From [Mycobacterium] manitobense (GTDB taxonomy: Bacteria > Actinomycetota > Actinomycetes > Mycobacteriales > Mycobacteriaceae): a stretch of DNA of 32,302 nt. The notes below the pieces were generated by a model that worked only from the letters and a program-made list of their open reading frames with translations, did not search any database and was not told the DNA's origin. A program made the translations under genes and the position numbers. Positions 23,046-29,889 of this stretch are shown here, one piece after another. The DNA is taken from assembly GCF_025821665.1 (NCBI RefSeq), contig NZ_JACKSJ010000078.1:1-32302 (forward strand), given 5' to 3'. How positions within the stretch are numbered: the stretch's first letter is position 1; each line of letters begins with the position of its first letter.

Positions 23046-24086
23046 GTGAGGGCGTTCCAGTTCGTCGAATGGCAGCAGCCGGGCGTACTCCGGGACGTGC
23101 CGGTCCCCGAACCCGGCCCGGGGGAGGTGCTGATCAAAGTCGGCGGCGCCGGCGCATGCCACTCCGATCTGCACGTCCTGGAGTCGCCGCCCGACACAAC
23201 GGCCTTCACGCTCCCGTTCACGCTGGGACATGAGAACGCCGGCTGGGTCGAGACGATGGGGCCCGGCGCAACCGGGTTCTCGCCCGGCGACCCCGTCGTT
23301 GTGTACGGCCCGTGGGGCTGCGGGCTGTGCATGAACTGCCGCCAGGGCATGGAGAACTACTGCCAGACACCGGGCAAGCCCAGTCCCGGCGGCCTCGGCG
23401 GCACCGACGGCGGCATGGCCGAGTACCTGCTCGTGCCGTCGACGCGCTACCTGATTCCGTTGGGCGACCTCGACCCCCGGGATGCCGCCCCGCTCACCGA
23501 CGCTGGGCTCACCAGCTTCCACGCGGTGAAGCGCTCCGTTCACCTCCTCGGCCCGGGATCGACCGCGGTCGTCATCGGCGCCGGCGGACTGGGACAGATG
23601 GCCATCCAGGTGCTCAAGGCGCTGTGCTCGGCGACAACCGTTGTGGCCGTTGATACCTCGGATGACAAGCTGGAGATCGCGAAAACCCTCGGTGCCGACG
23701 AAGCTCTGCTTTCCGGTGACGGTGCGATCAAGCGGATCAAGGACATCACGAAGGGCCACGGCGCGGAGGTCGTCCTCGATTTCGTCGCCGTGAACCCGAC
23801 GCTGACGATGGCGGCGCAGGTGGCGCGGGTGCTCGGCCACATCACGATCATCGGTGTGGGCGGTGCGGCGTTGCCGGTGAACTTCCACAGCCCGCCCAAC
23901 GAGTGCTCGGTCGCGGCACCGTTCTGGGGATCCATTCCGGAGCTGATCGAGGTGATCGACCTCGCGCAGTCGGGAAAGATCAAGATGCTCGTCGAGCACT
24001 TTCCTCTTGACGATGCGGCCCACGCCTATCACCTGCTCCACGAGGGCAAGATCCACGGCCGCGCCGTCATCACGCCGAACGACTGA
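23046..24086 (+). CDS. zinc-dependent NAD alcohol dehydrogenase (ADH-A-like)
   Basis: The 346-residue medium-chain dehydrogenase has catalytic zinc ligands Cys38, His62-Glu63 and Asp153, and structural zinc ligands Cys92, Cys95, Cys98 and Cys106 (CGLCMNCRQGMENYC). The Rossmann motif GAGGLG is at 178-183, and Asp203 at the end of the next strand favours NAD over NADP. It resembles the Rhodococcus ruber ADH-A type, active on secondary alcohols. The GTG start lies 6 nt after the P450 stop without a clear ribosome site, so translation is probably coupled. It likely acts on the product of the P450; this is inference from position. Confidence 0.9.
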   Translation: MRAFQFVEWQQPGVLRDVPVPEPGPGEVLIKVGGAGACHSDLHVLESPPDTTAFTLPFTLGHENAGWVETMGPGATGFSPGDPVVVYGPWGCGLCMNCRQGMENYCQTPGKPSPGGLGGTDGGMAEYLLVPSTRYLIPLGDLDPRDAAPLTDAGLTSFHAVKRSVHLLGPGSTAVVIGAGGLGQMAIQVLKALCSATTVVAVDTSDDKLEIAKTLGADEALLSGDGAIKRIKDITKGHGAEVVLDFVAVNPTLTMAAQVARVLGHITIIGVGGAALPVNFHSPPNECSVAAPFWGSIPELIEVIDLAQSGKIKMLVEHFPLDDAAHAYHLLHEGKIHGRAVITPND

Positions 24087-24103
24087 CGCACATCGACTGT
24101 GCG
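24087..24103 (+). terminator. hairpin right after the alcohol dehydrogenase stop
   Basis: CGCACA (24087-24092) pairs perfectly with TGTGCG (24098-24103) around TCGAC, beginning on the base after the stop codon. It overlaps the repeat at 24099-24147. It is a plausible end for the P450 cassette transcript. Confidence 0.5.
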
Positions 24104-24147
24104 GCGTGTCGTCGTCGAGACGGCCGATGTTCGACGACTTTGCCCAC
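24099..24147 (+). repeat. palindromic repeat, copy A (downstream of DUF559 gene)
   Basis: These 49 bases match 25078-25126 at 38 positions, including an identical first 16 bases (GTGCGGCGTGTCGTCG) and a shared CGACGACT start of the right arm. The palindrome is decayed here: only GTCGTCG/CGACGAC and the outer GTG/CAC pair. It sits between the convergent ADH and DUF559 stop codons. Confidence 0.6.
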
Positions 24148-24155
24148 GCTCGACG

Positions 24156-25001
24156 TCATATCGGGCAACCGGCGGCCCTCAGTTTCGATGCGACGCGCGC
24201 GACGACGACGTCGGGGCGGCCGAGCATCTCGGCGCTGACCCGGACGATGGACCAGCCCAGCGCCTCGAGGATCGCGATGCGGTCGATGTCCCACGACCGC
24301 TGGCGGCGATCCGACCAGTGCTGCACGCCGTCGTACTCGACGGCCACCCGCCACTGCCGCCAGCCCATGTCGACGCGGATGTGCTGGTCGCGGAACTCGA
24401 TCTGCGTCTCGGGTGGCGGCAGTCCGGCTCGGACGAGCAGGAGGCGAACCCTGGTCTCCTGCGGTGATTCGGCGCCGCCGTCAGTCAAAGCCATTGCGTG
24501 GCGCAGACTTCGGACGCCGCGATGTCGCGGCCTCGAATCGGCCACCGCAAGAATGTCGACGGGTCTCACACGCGTCGCGTTCATCAGCGCATCCAGGATA
24601 GGGATGGCCACAACCGCGGGGAGGGTCCGGCCGATATCGAAGGCGGTGCGGGCCGGTGTGGTGCACCGCATGTCCCGGACGAGGCATGTCTCAGCGGGCG
24701 CGACATCCCAGCCGTGCACCTGAAGCCCCGCTGTGCCGTGCCGATCGCTCCTGACGAGTTCGGCCGGCCGCTTTTCGTCGAGCCACTTGGTACCCAGCAC
24801 CGCCGCGGCTGACACACCCGCAAGGATCGCGTTGCCACCGGCCCAGAGCCACGCTGCCCGGGCCCTGGCCTCGGCAGTCAGGATGACGTCGTTGGGCACG
24901 TAGACGTTGCGGTGCACGGCGCGAAATCGCGTGCGGAGGCGGTAGTCGGTCAGCAGGCCTCGGCGCACAGCCTCGGCGCCGAGGAAGGGCGGGACGTCCA
25001 T
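24156..25001 (-). CDS. DUF559 / AbiEi-like protein with predicted nuclease-fold C-terminus
   Basis: The 281-residue product has an N-terminal winged-helix-like part similar to AbiEi antitoxins (about 5-130, including VHRNVYVPND and TTPARTAFDIGR). Its C-terminal DUF559 domain is of the Vsr/PD-(D/E)xK type. Possible catalytic residues are Glu178 (ESPQETR), Asp211 (RVDMGW) and Glu222/Asp224 (VAVEYDG), followed by HWSDRRQRSWDIDR and the strand GWSIVRVS. The frame extends to a TTG at 25034, but the ATG at 25001 is the more usual start. No toxin partner is adjacent. Many actinobacterial genomes hold numerous scattered copies of this family with unknown role. It sits between the P450 cassette and the cys operon, flanked by related repeats, which suggests arrival as a unit. 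Confidence 0.72.
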   Translation of the reverse strand: MDVPPFLGAEAVRRGLLTDYRLRTRFRAVHRNVYVPNDVILTAEARARAAWLWAGGNAILAGVSAAAVLGTKWLDEKRPAELVRSDRHGTAGLQVHGWDVAPAETCLVRDMRCTTPARTAFDIGRTLPAVVAIPILDALMNATRVRPVDILAVADSRPRHRGVRSLRHAMALTDGGAESPQETRVRLLLVRAGLPPPETQIEFRDQHIRVDMGWRQWRVAVEYDGVQHWSDRRQRSWDIDRIAILEALGWSIVRVSAEMLGRPDVVVARVASKLRAAGCPI

Positions 25002-25052
25002 GTCTCGCAGACTGACGGCGCCCTCCGACGCCAAGGGGGCTCAGGGCCGCGG

Positions 25053-25061
25053 TTATCCACA
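25053..25061 (+). promoter_or_regulatory. perfect DnaA-box sequence TTATCCACA
   Basis: TTATCCACA equals the strongest bacterial DnaA box. Only one copy was seen here, so it is no origin. It lies 52 nt before the DUF559 start, on its upstream side, and 17 nt before the repeat copy B. Binding by DnaA is possible but untested. Confidence 0.4.
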
Positions 25062-25077
25062 AGCGGCGTCGTCCACC

Positions 25078-25126
25078 GTGCGGCGTGTCGTCGGCGAACC
25101 GGCCACAGATCGACGACTCGCCGCAC
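25078..25126 (+). repeat. palindromic repeat, copy B (upstream of DUF559 gene)
   Basis: GTGCGGCGTGTCGTCG (25078-25093) pairs with CGACGACTCGCCGCAC (25111-25126) at 15 of 16 positions around a 17-nt loop, a strong hairpin. It is a direct repeat of the element at 24099-24147. It stands between the divergently transcribed DUF559 gene and cysD promoter. Confidence 0.75.
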
Positions 25127-25146
25127 CACGGGCCCTGACCGGGCCG

Positions 25147-25178
25147 TTGACACATCCGCCGTCGGCTGGTTCCATATC
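25147..25178 (+). promoter_or_regulatory. cys operon promoter, consensus -35
   Basis: TTGACA (25147-25152) is a perfect -35 hexamer. The -10 is poor: candidates are CATATC (25173-25178) or the overlapping CCATAT. A start near 25184 would be 37 nt from the -35, which is normal, and would place the 5' end at the ATG of the short ORF below. The weak -10 hints at activator dependence. Confidence 0.5.
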
Positions 25179-25183
25179 CAACT

Positions 25184-25228
25184 ATGCAGATAAACCTGGT
25201 CAGTTCTACCAACTTAATGGGGAAGTGA
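25184..25228 (+). CDS. 14-codon upstream ORF coupled to cysD
   Basis: ATG at 25184 opens the frame MQINLVSSTNLMGK, which stops with TGA at 25226-25228; its last base is the first base of the cysD ATG (TGATG). The cysD ribosome site GGGGAAG lies inside its last codons. No Shine-Dalgarno precedes it, and the predicted transcription start is at its ATG, so it would be leaderless. This fits a regulatory leader peptide whose translation controls cysD by re-initiation. It has no Cys codons, unlike the known mycobacterial poly-cysteine attenuators. Its reality needs ribosome or conservation evidence. Confidence 0.45.
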   Translation: MQINLVSSTNLMGK

Positions 25229-26157
25229 TGACGGCGACGCAGGAAGCCCTCGCCCAGACGGCCCGGTACGAGCTGAGCCATCTGCGCGTGCTGGAGGCCG
25301 AGGCGATCCACATCATCCGCGAGGTCGCCGCCGAGTTCGAGCGGCCGGTGCTGCTGTTCTCCGGCGGCAAGGACTCCATCGTGATGCTGCACCTGGCGCT
25401 GAAGGCGTTCCGGCCCGGACGACTGCCGTTCCCGGTGATGCACGTCGACACCGGGCACAACTTCGACGAGGTCCTGCAGGCCCGCGACGACCTGGTCGCC
25501 GCGTCGGGCGTCCGGCTGGTCGTGGCCAAGGTGCAGGAGGACATCGACGCGGGCCGCGTGGTCGAGACCATCCCGTCGCGCAACCCGATGCAGACCTTCA
25601 CGCTGCTGCGCGCCATTCGGGAGAACAAGTTCGACGCCGCGTTCGGCGGTGCGCGCCGCGACGAGGAGAAGGCCCGCGCCAAGGAGCGGGTGTTCTCGTT
25701 CCGCGACGAATTCGGCCAGTGGGACCCCAAGGCGCAGCGGCCCGAGCTGTGGAACCTGTACAACGGCCGCCACCACAAGGGCGAGCACATCCGCGCCTTC
25801 CCGCTGTCCAACTGGACCGAGTTCGACATCTGGTCCTACATCGGTGCGGAGAAGATCGCGCTGCCGTCGATCTACTACGCCCACCAGCGCAAGGTGTTCA
25901 AGCGCGACGGCATGTGGCTGGCCGTGCACCGGTACCTGCAGCCGCGCAAGGACGAGGACGTCGTCGAGAAGACCGTCCGGTTCCGCACCGTCGGTGACGT
26001 CACGTGCACCGGATGTGTCGAGTCGACCGCCGCCACCGTCAACGAGGTGATCGCCGAGACCGCGATATCCCGGCTGACCGAGCGTGGCGCCACCCGCGCC
26101 GACGACCGGATCTCCGAGGCCGGCATGGAGGACCGCAAGCGAGAGGGCTACTTCTGA
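25228..26157 (+). CDS. cysD: sulfate adenylyltransferase subunit 2
   Basis: The 309-residue enzyme catalyses formation of adenosine 5'-phosphosulfate (APS) from ATP and sulfate, driven by GTP hydrolysis in its partner CysN. The PP-loop SGGKDS is at 45-50, followed by MHVDTGHNF, GGARRDEEKARAKERVFS, and the C-terminal CTGCVES and GMEDRKREGYF motifs of CysD. The length equals that remembered for M. tuberculosis Rv1285. GGGGAAG stands 2 nt before the ATG, closer than ideal, which fits coupled re-initiation from the short ORF. GTG at 25225 is an alternative start. One nucleotide separates its stop from cysNC. Confidence 0.97.
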   Translation: MTATQEALAQTARYELSHLRVLEAEAIHIIREVAAEFERPVLLFSGGKDSIVMLHLALKAFRPGRLPFPVMHVDTGHNFDEVLQARDDLVAASGVRLVVAKVQEDIDAGRVVETIPSRNPMQTFTLLRAIRENKFDAAFGGARRDEEKARAKERVFSFRDEFGQWDPKAQRPELWNLYNGRHHKGEHIRAFPLSNWTEFDIWSYIGAEKIALPSIYYAHQRKVFKRDGMWLAVHRYLQPRKDEDVVEKTVRFRTVGDVTCTGCVESTAATVNEVIAETAISRLTERGATRADDRISEAGMEDRKREGYF

Positions 26158-26158
26158 C

Positions 26159-28003
26159 ATGGCGACATTGCTTCGGCTCGCGACCGCGGGCTCGGTGGAC
26201 GACGGCAAGTCGACACTGATCGGCCGGCTGCTCTACGACTCCAAGGCCGTGATGGAGGACCAACTCGCAGCCGTCGAACGCACCTCCAAGGAGCGCGGGA
26301 ACGACTACACCGACCTCGCGCTCGTCACCGACGGCTTACGCGCGGAGCGGGAACAGGGCATCACGATCGATGTCGCCTACCGCTACTTCGCCACGCCAAA
26401 GCGGAAATTCATCATCGCCGACACCCCCGGCCACACCCAGTACACCCGCAACATGGTCACCGGTACGTCGACGGCGCAGCTGGCGATCGTCCTGGTCGAC
26501 GCCCGGCACGGCCTGCTCGAGCAGTCCCGCAGGCATGCGTTCCTGGCGTCACTGCTCGGCATCCAGCACATCGTGCTCGCGGTGAACAAGATGGACCTGA
26601 TCGGCTGGGACAGAGAACAGTTCGAGAAGATCCGTGACGATTTCCACGATTTCGCCGCGCGTCTGGACATCCACGACGTCACGACGATCCCGCTGTCGGC
26701 CCTGCTCGGCGACAACGTTGTGACGAAGTCCGACGCCACGCCCTGGTACGACGGCCCGGCGCTGCTGTCGCACCTCGAAGAGGTCTACATCGCCGGCGAC
26801 CGCAACCTGATCGACGTCCGCTTCCCGGTGCAGTACGTCATCCGGCCACAGACCCACGAGCACCAGGACCACCGCAGCTACGCGGGCACCGTGGCCAGTG
26901 GCGTCATGCGCACCGGCGACGACGTGGTGGTGCTGCCGTCGGGCAAGACGTCGCACATCACCGCGATCGAGGGACCCGGCGGCCCCGTCGACGAGGCGTT
27001 CCCGCCGATGGCGGTGTCGGTCAGCCTGGCCGACGACATCGACATCTCGCGCGGCGACCTGATCGCCCGGCCGAACAACCAGCCGAGGGTGGCGCGCGAT
27101 TTCGACGCCACGGTGTGCTGGATGGCCGACGAGGCGTCGCTGGAACCGGGCCGCGAGTACCTGATCAAGCAGACCACCCGCACGACGCGGGTGAAGGTGG
27201 CGACGCTGGACTACCGGCTCGACGTGAACACGCTGCACCGGGACAAGTCCGCCACCGCGCTCAAACTCAACGAGCTGGGCCGCATCTCGCTGCGCAGCCA
27301 GGTTCCCCTGCTGCTCGACGAGTACAGCCGCAACGCCGCCACCGGATCCTTCATCCTGATCGACCCGAACACCAACGGCACCGTGGCGGCCGGAATGGTG
27401 TTGCGCGACAACCGCAACGACGTCGCCAGCCCCAACACCGTGCGGCACGAGTCGCTGGTGAGCACGCAGGACCGGCTCACCCGGGGCAGGACGGTGTGGT
27501 TCACCGGCCTGTCGGGGGCGGGCAAGTCGTCGGTGGCGATGCTGGTGGAGCAGAAGCTGCTGGAGAAGGGCGTGCCGGCCTACGTTCTCGACGGCGACAA
27601 CCTGCGCCACGGGCTCAACGCCGACCTCGGATTCTCGATGGCCGACCGCGCGGAGAACCTGCGCAGGCTGGCGCACGTCGCCACGCTGCTCGCCGACTCC
27701 GGGCAGATCGTGCTGGTGCCGGCGATCAGTCCGCTGGAGGAGCACCGGGAACTCGCACGCCGGGTGCACACCGGGGCGGGCACGGACTTCTTCGAGGTGT
27801 TCTGTGACACCCCGCTCGAGGATTGCGAGCGGCGTGATCCGAAGGGTCTGTACAAGAAGGCCCGCGCCGGGGAGATCACCCATTTCACCGGGATCGACAG
27901 TCCTTATCAGCGGCCGAAGAATCCCGACCTGCGGTTGACGTCCGACCACACGCCTGATGAACTCGCGGCCATGGTGATCGATCTGCTGGAGAGCCGCGAG
28001 TGA
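26159..28003 (+). CDS. cysNC: bifunctional sulfate adenylyltransferase subunit 1 / APS kinase
   Basis: The 614-residue protein fuses the GTPase CysN (1 to about 435) to the APS kinase CysC (about 443-614). The GTPase half shows the P-loop GSVDDGKST (11-19), DTPGH (88-92) and NKMD (143-146), and a C-terminal EF-Tu-like beta domain. The kinase half shows the P-loop GLSGAGKSS (450-458), LDGDNLRHGLN and the lid segment FTGIDSPYQ. It drives APS synthesis and then makes PAPS, the donor for sulfotransferases. Size matches that remembered for M. tuberculosis Rv1286. The next gene's GTG overlaps its stop (GTGA). Confidence 0.97.
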   Translation: MATLLRLATAGSVDDGKSTLIGRLLYDSKAVMEDQLAAVERTSKERGNDYTDLALVTDGLRAEREQGITIDVAYRYFATPKRKFIIADTPGHTQYTRNMVTGTSTAQLAIVLVDARHGLLEQSRRHAFLASLLGIQHIVLAVNKMDLIGWDREQFEKIRDDFHDFAARLDIHDVTTIPLSALLGDNVVTKSDATPWYDGPALLSHLEEVYIAGDRNLIDVRFPVQYVIRPQTHEHQDHRSYAGTVASGVMRTGDDVVVLPSGKTSHITAIEGPGGPVDEAFPPMAVSVSLADDIDISRGDLIARPNNQPRVARDFDATVCWMADEASLEPGREYLIKQTTRTTRVKVATLDYRLDVNTLHRDKSATALKLNELGRISLRSQVPLLLDEYSRNAATGSFILIDPNTNGTVAAGMVLRDNRNDVASPNTVRHESLVSTQDRLTRGRTVWFTGLSGAGKSSVAMLVEQKLLEKGVPAYVLDGDNLRHGLNADLGFSMADRAENLRRLAHVATLLADSGQIVLVPAISPLEEHRELARRVHTGAGTDFFEVFCDTPLEDCERRDPKGLYKKARAGEITHFTGIDSPYQRPKNPDLRLTSDHTPDELAAMVIDLLESRE

Positions 28004-28737
28004 ACGACCACGAGCTGGCCGCCCGGCTGGCGACCAGGGCGGGCGACCTGCTGCTCGACGTGCGGGCCGAGTTCGCCGACGCCGAGGTCGCCGAGCGGAA
28101 GGCCGCGGGGGACAAGCGCTCTCACGACTTCCTGATGACGGAACTGGCATCTGCGCGGCCCGGTGACGCGGTGCTCTCCGAGGAGGGCGCCGACGATCCG
28201 GTCCGGCTGCGTTCGGCACGGGTGTGGATCGTCGATCCGCTCGACGGCACCCGCGAGTTCTCCGAGCTCGGCCGCGACGACTGGGCGGTGCACGTGGCCC
28301 TCTGGCAGGACGGCGAGCTGGTGGCGGGCGCCGTCGCCCTGCCCGCGCAGAACACCACGTTCGCCACACCCGAGGTGGCCCTGCCGGGCGCCGTCGACGG
28401 CCCCCCGCGCATCGTGGTGTCGCGCACCCGGCCGCCGGCGATCGCGCTCGCGGTCCGCGACGCGCTCGGCGGCGAGCTCGTCGAAATGGGTTCCGCCGGT
28501 GCCAAGGTGGCGTCGGTGGTGCAGGGCCGCAGCGACGTGTACGTGCATGCGGGCGGTCAGTACGAATGGGATTCGGCCGCCCCGGTGGCGGTCGCGCGTG
28601 CGGCCGGTCTGCACACGTCCCGCATCGACGGGTCCCCGCTGCGGTACAACGCGGCCGATCCGAAATTGCCGGATCTGGTGGTGTGTCGCCCCGAACTCGC
28701 CGCGGCCGTGCTGGCCGTCACTACGCTCGGAGAATGA
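28000..28737 (+). CDS. cysQ: CysQ-like 3'(2'),5'-bisphosphate nucleotidase
   Basis: The 245-residue product belongs to the inositol-monophosphatase fold. Metal-binding residues are in Glu61-Glu62 (LSEEGAD), DPLDGTREF (79-87) and WDSAAP near 187. CysQ enzymes remove the 3'-phosphate from PAP (and PAPS), the by-product of sulfotransferase action, preventing its build-up. Placement directly after cysNC with a GTGA overlap fits that role. M. tuberculosis has its named cysQ elsewhere (Rv2131c, from memory), so this operon copy may be a second paralogue or a relocated gene. Substrate choice between PAP and inositol phosphates is not proven by sequence. Confidence 0.88.
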   Translation: MNDHELAARLATRAGDLLLDVRAEFADAEVAERKAAGDKRSHDFLMTELASARPGDAVLSEEGADDPVRLRSARVWIVDPLDGTREFSELGRDDWAVHVALWQDGELVAGAVALPAQNTTFATPEVALPGAVDGPPRIVVSRTRPPAIALAVRDALGGELVEMGSAGAKVASVVQGRSDVYVHAGGQYEWDSAAPVAVARAAGLHTSRIDGSPLRYNAADPKLPDLVVCRPELAAAVLAVTTLGE

Positions 28738-29399
28738 CGCAGCCCTCGACGAACGTCACCCGGCTGAGCGGAAAGCAGACCACGTCGCGGGCCGCTCTGT
28801 ACGAATTGCTCGCCGCCACACCGCTGGCCACCGTGGCGCTGGTGCGCGACGGGCATCCGGTGATGTTCCCCACGGGGTTCGCGCACGTCGGTGACCACCT
28901 CGTGATCCACGGGTCGACGGGCTCGCCGTGGCTGCGCGCACTGTCGGCCGGCGCGCGGGCGGCGGTCTCGGTGACCACGCTCGACGGGGTCGTGGTCGCC
29001 CGCAGCGCCTTCGAGTCGTCCTTCCGGTACCGCAGCGCGGTCCTCTTCGGCGCCTTCGAACGCGTTCCCGACGACGAGAAGCCCGCCTGCCTGGAGACGC
29101 TGACCGACGCGTTCCTCCCGGGGCGGGTGGCCGAACTGCGGGCCAGCACCCGGAAGGAACTCGCCGCGACGCTGGCGCTGCGGCTGCCGATCGGCACCGA
29201 CAACTGGTCGCTGAAGGTCAGCGCGGGCTGGCCTGAAGACCCCGAGGACGACATCGCCGCCGGCGGGTGGGCGGGAGTCGTGCCGATGACGATGACCTAT
29301 GGCGCTGCGCTGACCGCGCCGGACTGCGACCCCGCCACGCCGGTGCCTGCGTCGGTGCGCACGCTGTCCGGGCGAAACGGCGCCGTCGGCGGCTACTAA
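28734..29399 (+). CDS. PNPOx-fold flavin-binding protein (Pyridox_ox_2 / NimA-like)
   Basis: The 221-residue product has the split-barrel fold of pyridoxamine-phosphate-oxidase relatives. [20 protein letters not shown] near residue 30 and [18 protein letters not shown] near 60 are typical of the Pyridox_ox_2 group, which binds FMN or related cofactors. It begins inside the cysQ stop (ATGA). Its link to sulfate assimilation is unknown; it might be a flavin-dependent reductase, but no active-site residues settle this. Confidence 0.8.
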   Translation: MTQPSTNVTRLSGKQTTSRAALYELLAATPLATVALVRDGHPVMFPTGFAHVGDHLVIHGSTGSPWLRALSAGARAAVSVTTLDGVVVARSAFESSFRYRSAVLFGAFERVPDDEKPACLETLTDAFLPGRVAELRASTRKELAATLALRLPIGTDNWSLKVSAGWPEDPEDDIAAGGWAGVVPMTMTYGAALTAPDCDPATPVPASVRTLSGRNGAVGGY

Positions 29400-29400
29400 C

Positions 29401-29889
29401 GTGTCGGGCATGCGAATGTCGGCCAAGGCGGAGTACGCCGTCCGGGCCATGGTGCAGCTGGCCACGACCGACGAGGGCGTCGTGGTCAAGACCGACGATC
29501 TCGCCAAGGCCCAGGGCATCCCCGCGCAGTTCCTCGTCGACATCCTCTCCGACCTGCGCACCGACCGGCTGGTGCGCAGCTACCGCGGCCGCGAGGGCGG
29601 TTACGAATTGGCCCGCCCGGCTGCCGAGATCAGCCTGGCCGATGTCCTGCGCTGCATCGACGGACCGCTGGCGAGCGTGCGCGACATCGGTCTGGGCGAT
29701 CTGCCGTACTCGGGCCCCACGGCGGCCCTGACCGACGTATGGCGGGCACTGCGGGCGAGCATGCGCTCCGTGCTCGAGCAGACGACGCTGGCCGACGTGG
29801 CCACCGGGGCGCTACCCGGACATGTCGCGGCGTTGGCCACCGACTACCTCGGCCAGGAACGGCAGCGGGGTCACCACCCGCCGGTCTAG
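29401..29889 (+). CDS. Rrf2-family transcriptional regulator
   Basis: The 162-residue regulator has the Rrf2 winged helix: [16 protein letters not shown], the recognition region [24 protein letters not shown] and the wing [11 protein letters not shown]. Members include CymR (cysteine metabolism) and IscR (Fe-S). IscR-type cluster ligands are absent: only one Cys (Cys85) is present, so it is not a classical Fe-S sensor and is nearer to CymR. It lies 1 nt after the preceding stop, at the end of the cys operon, so control of that operon is likely. From memory it matches M. tuberculosis Rv1287. ATG 29410 is an alternative start. Its TAG shares the palindrome CTAG with the convergent gene's stop. 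Confidence 0.9.
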   Translation: MSGMRMSAKAEYAVRAMVQLATTDEGVVVKTDDLAKAQGIPAQFLVDILSDLRTDRLVRSYRGREGGYELARPAAEISLADVLRCIDGPLASVRDIGLGDLPYSGPTAALTDVWRALRASMRSVLEQTTLADVATGALPGHVAALATDYLGQERQRGHHPPV

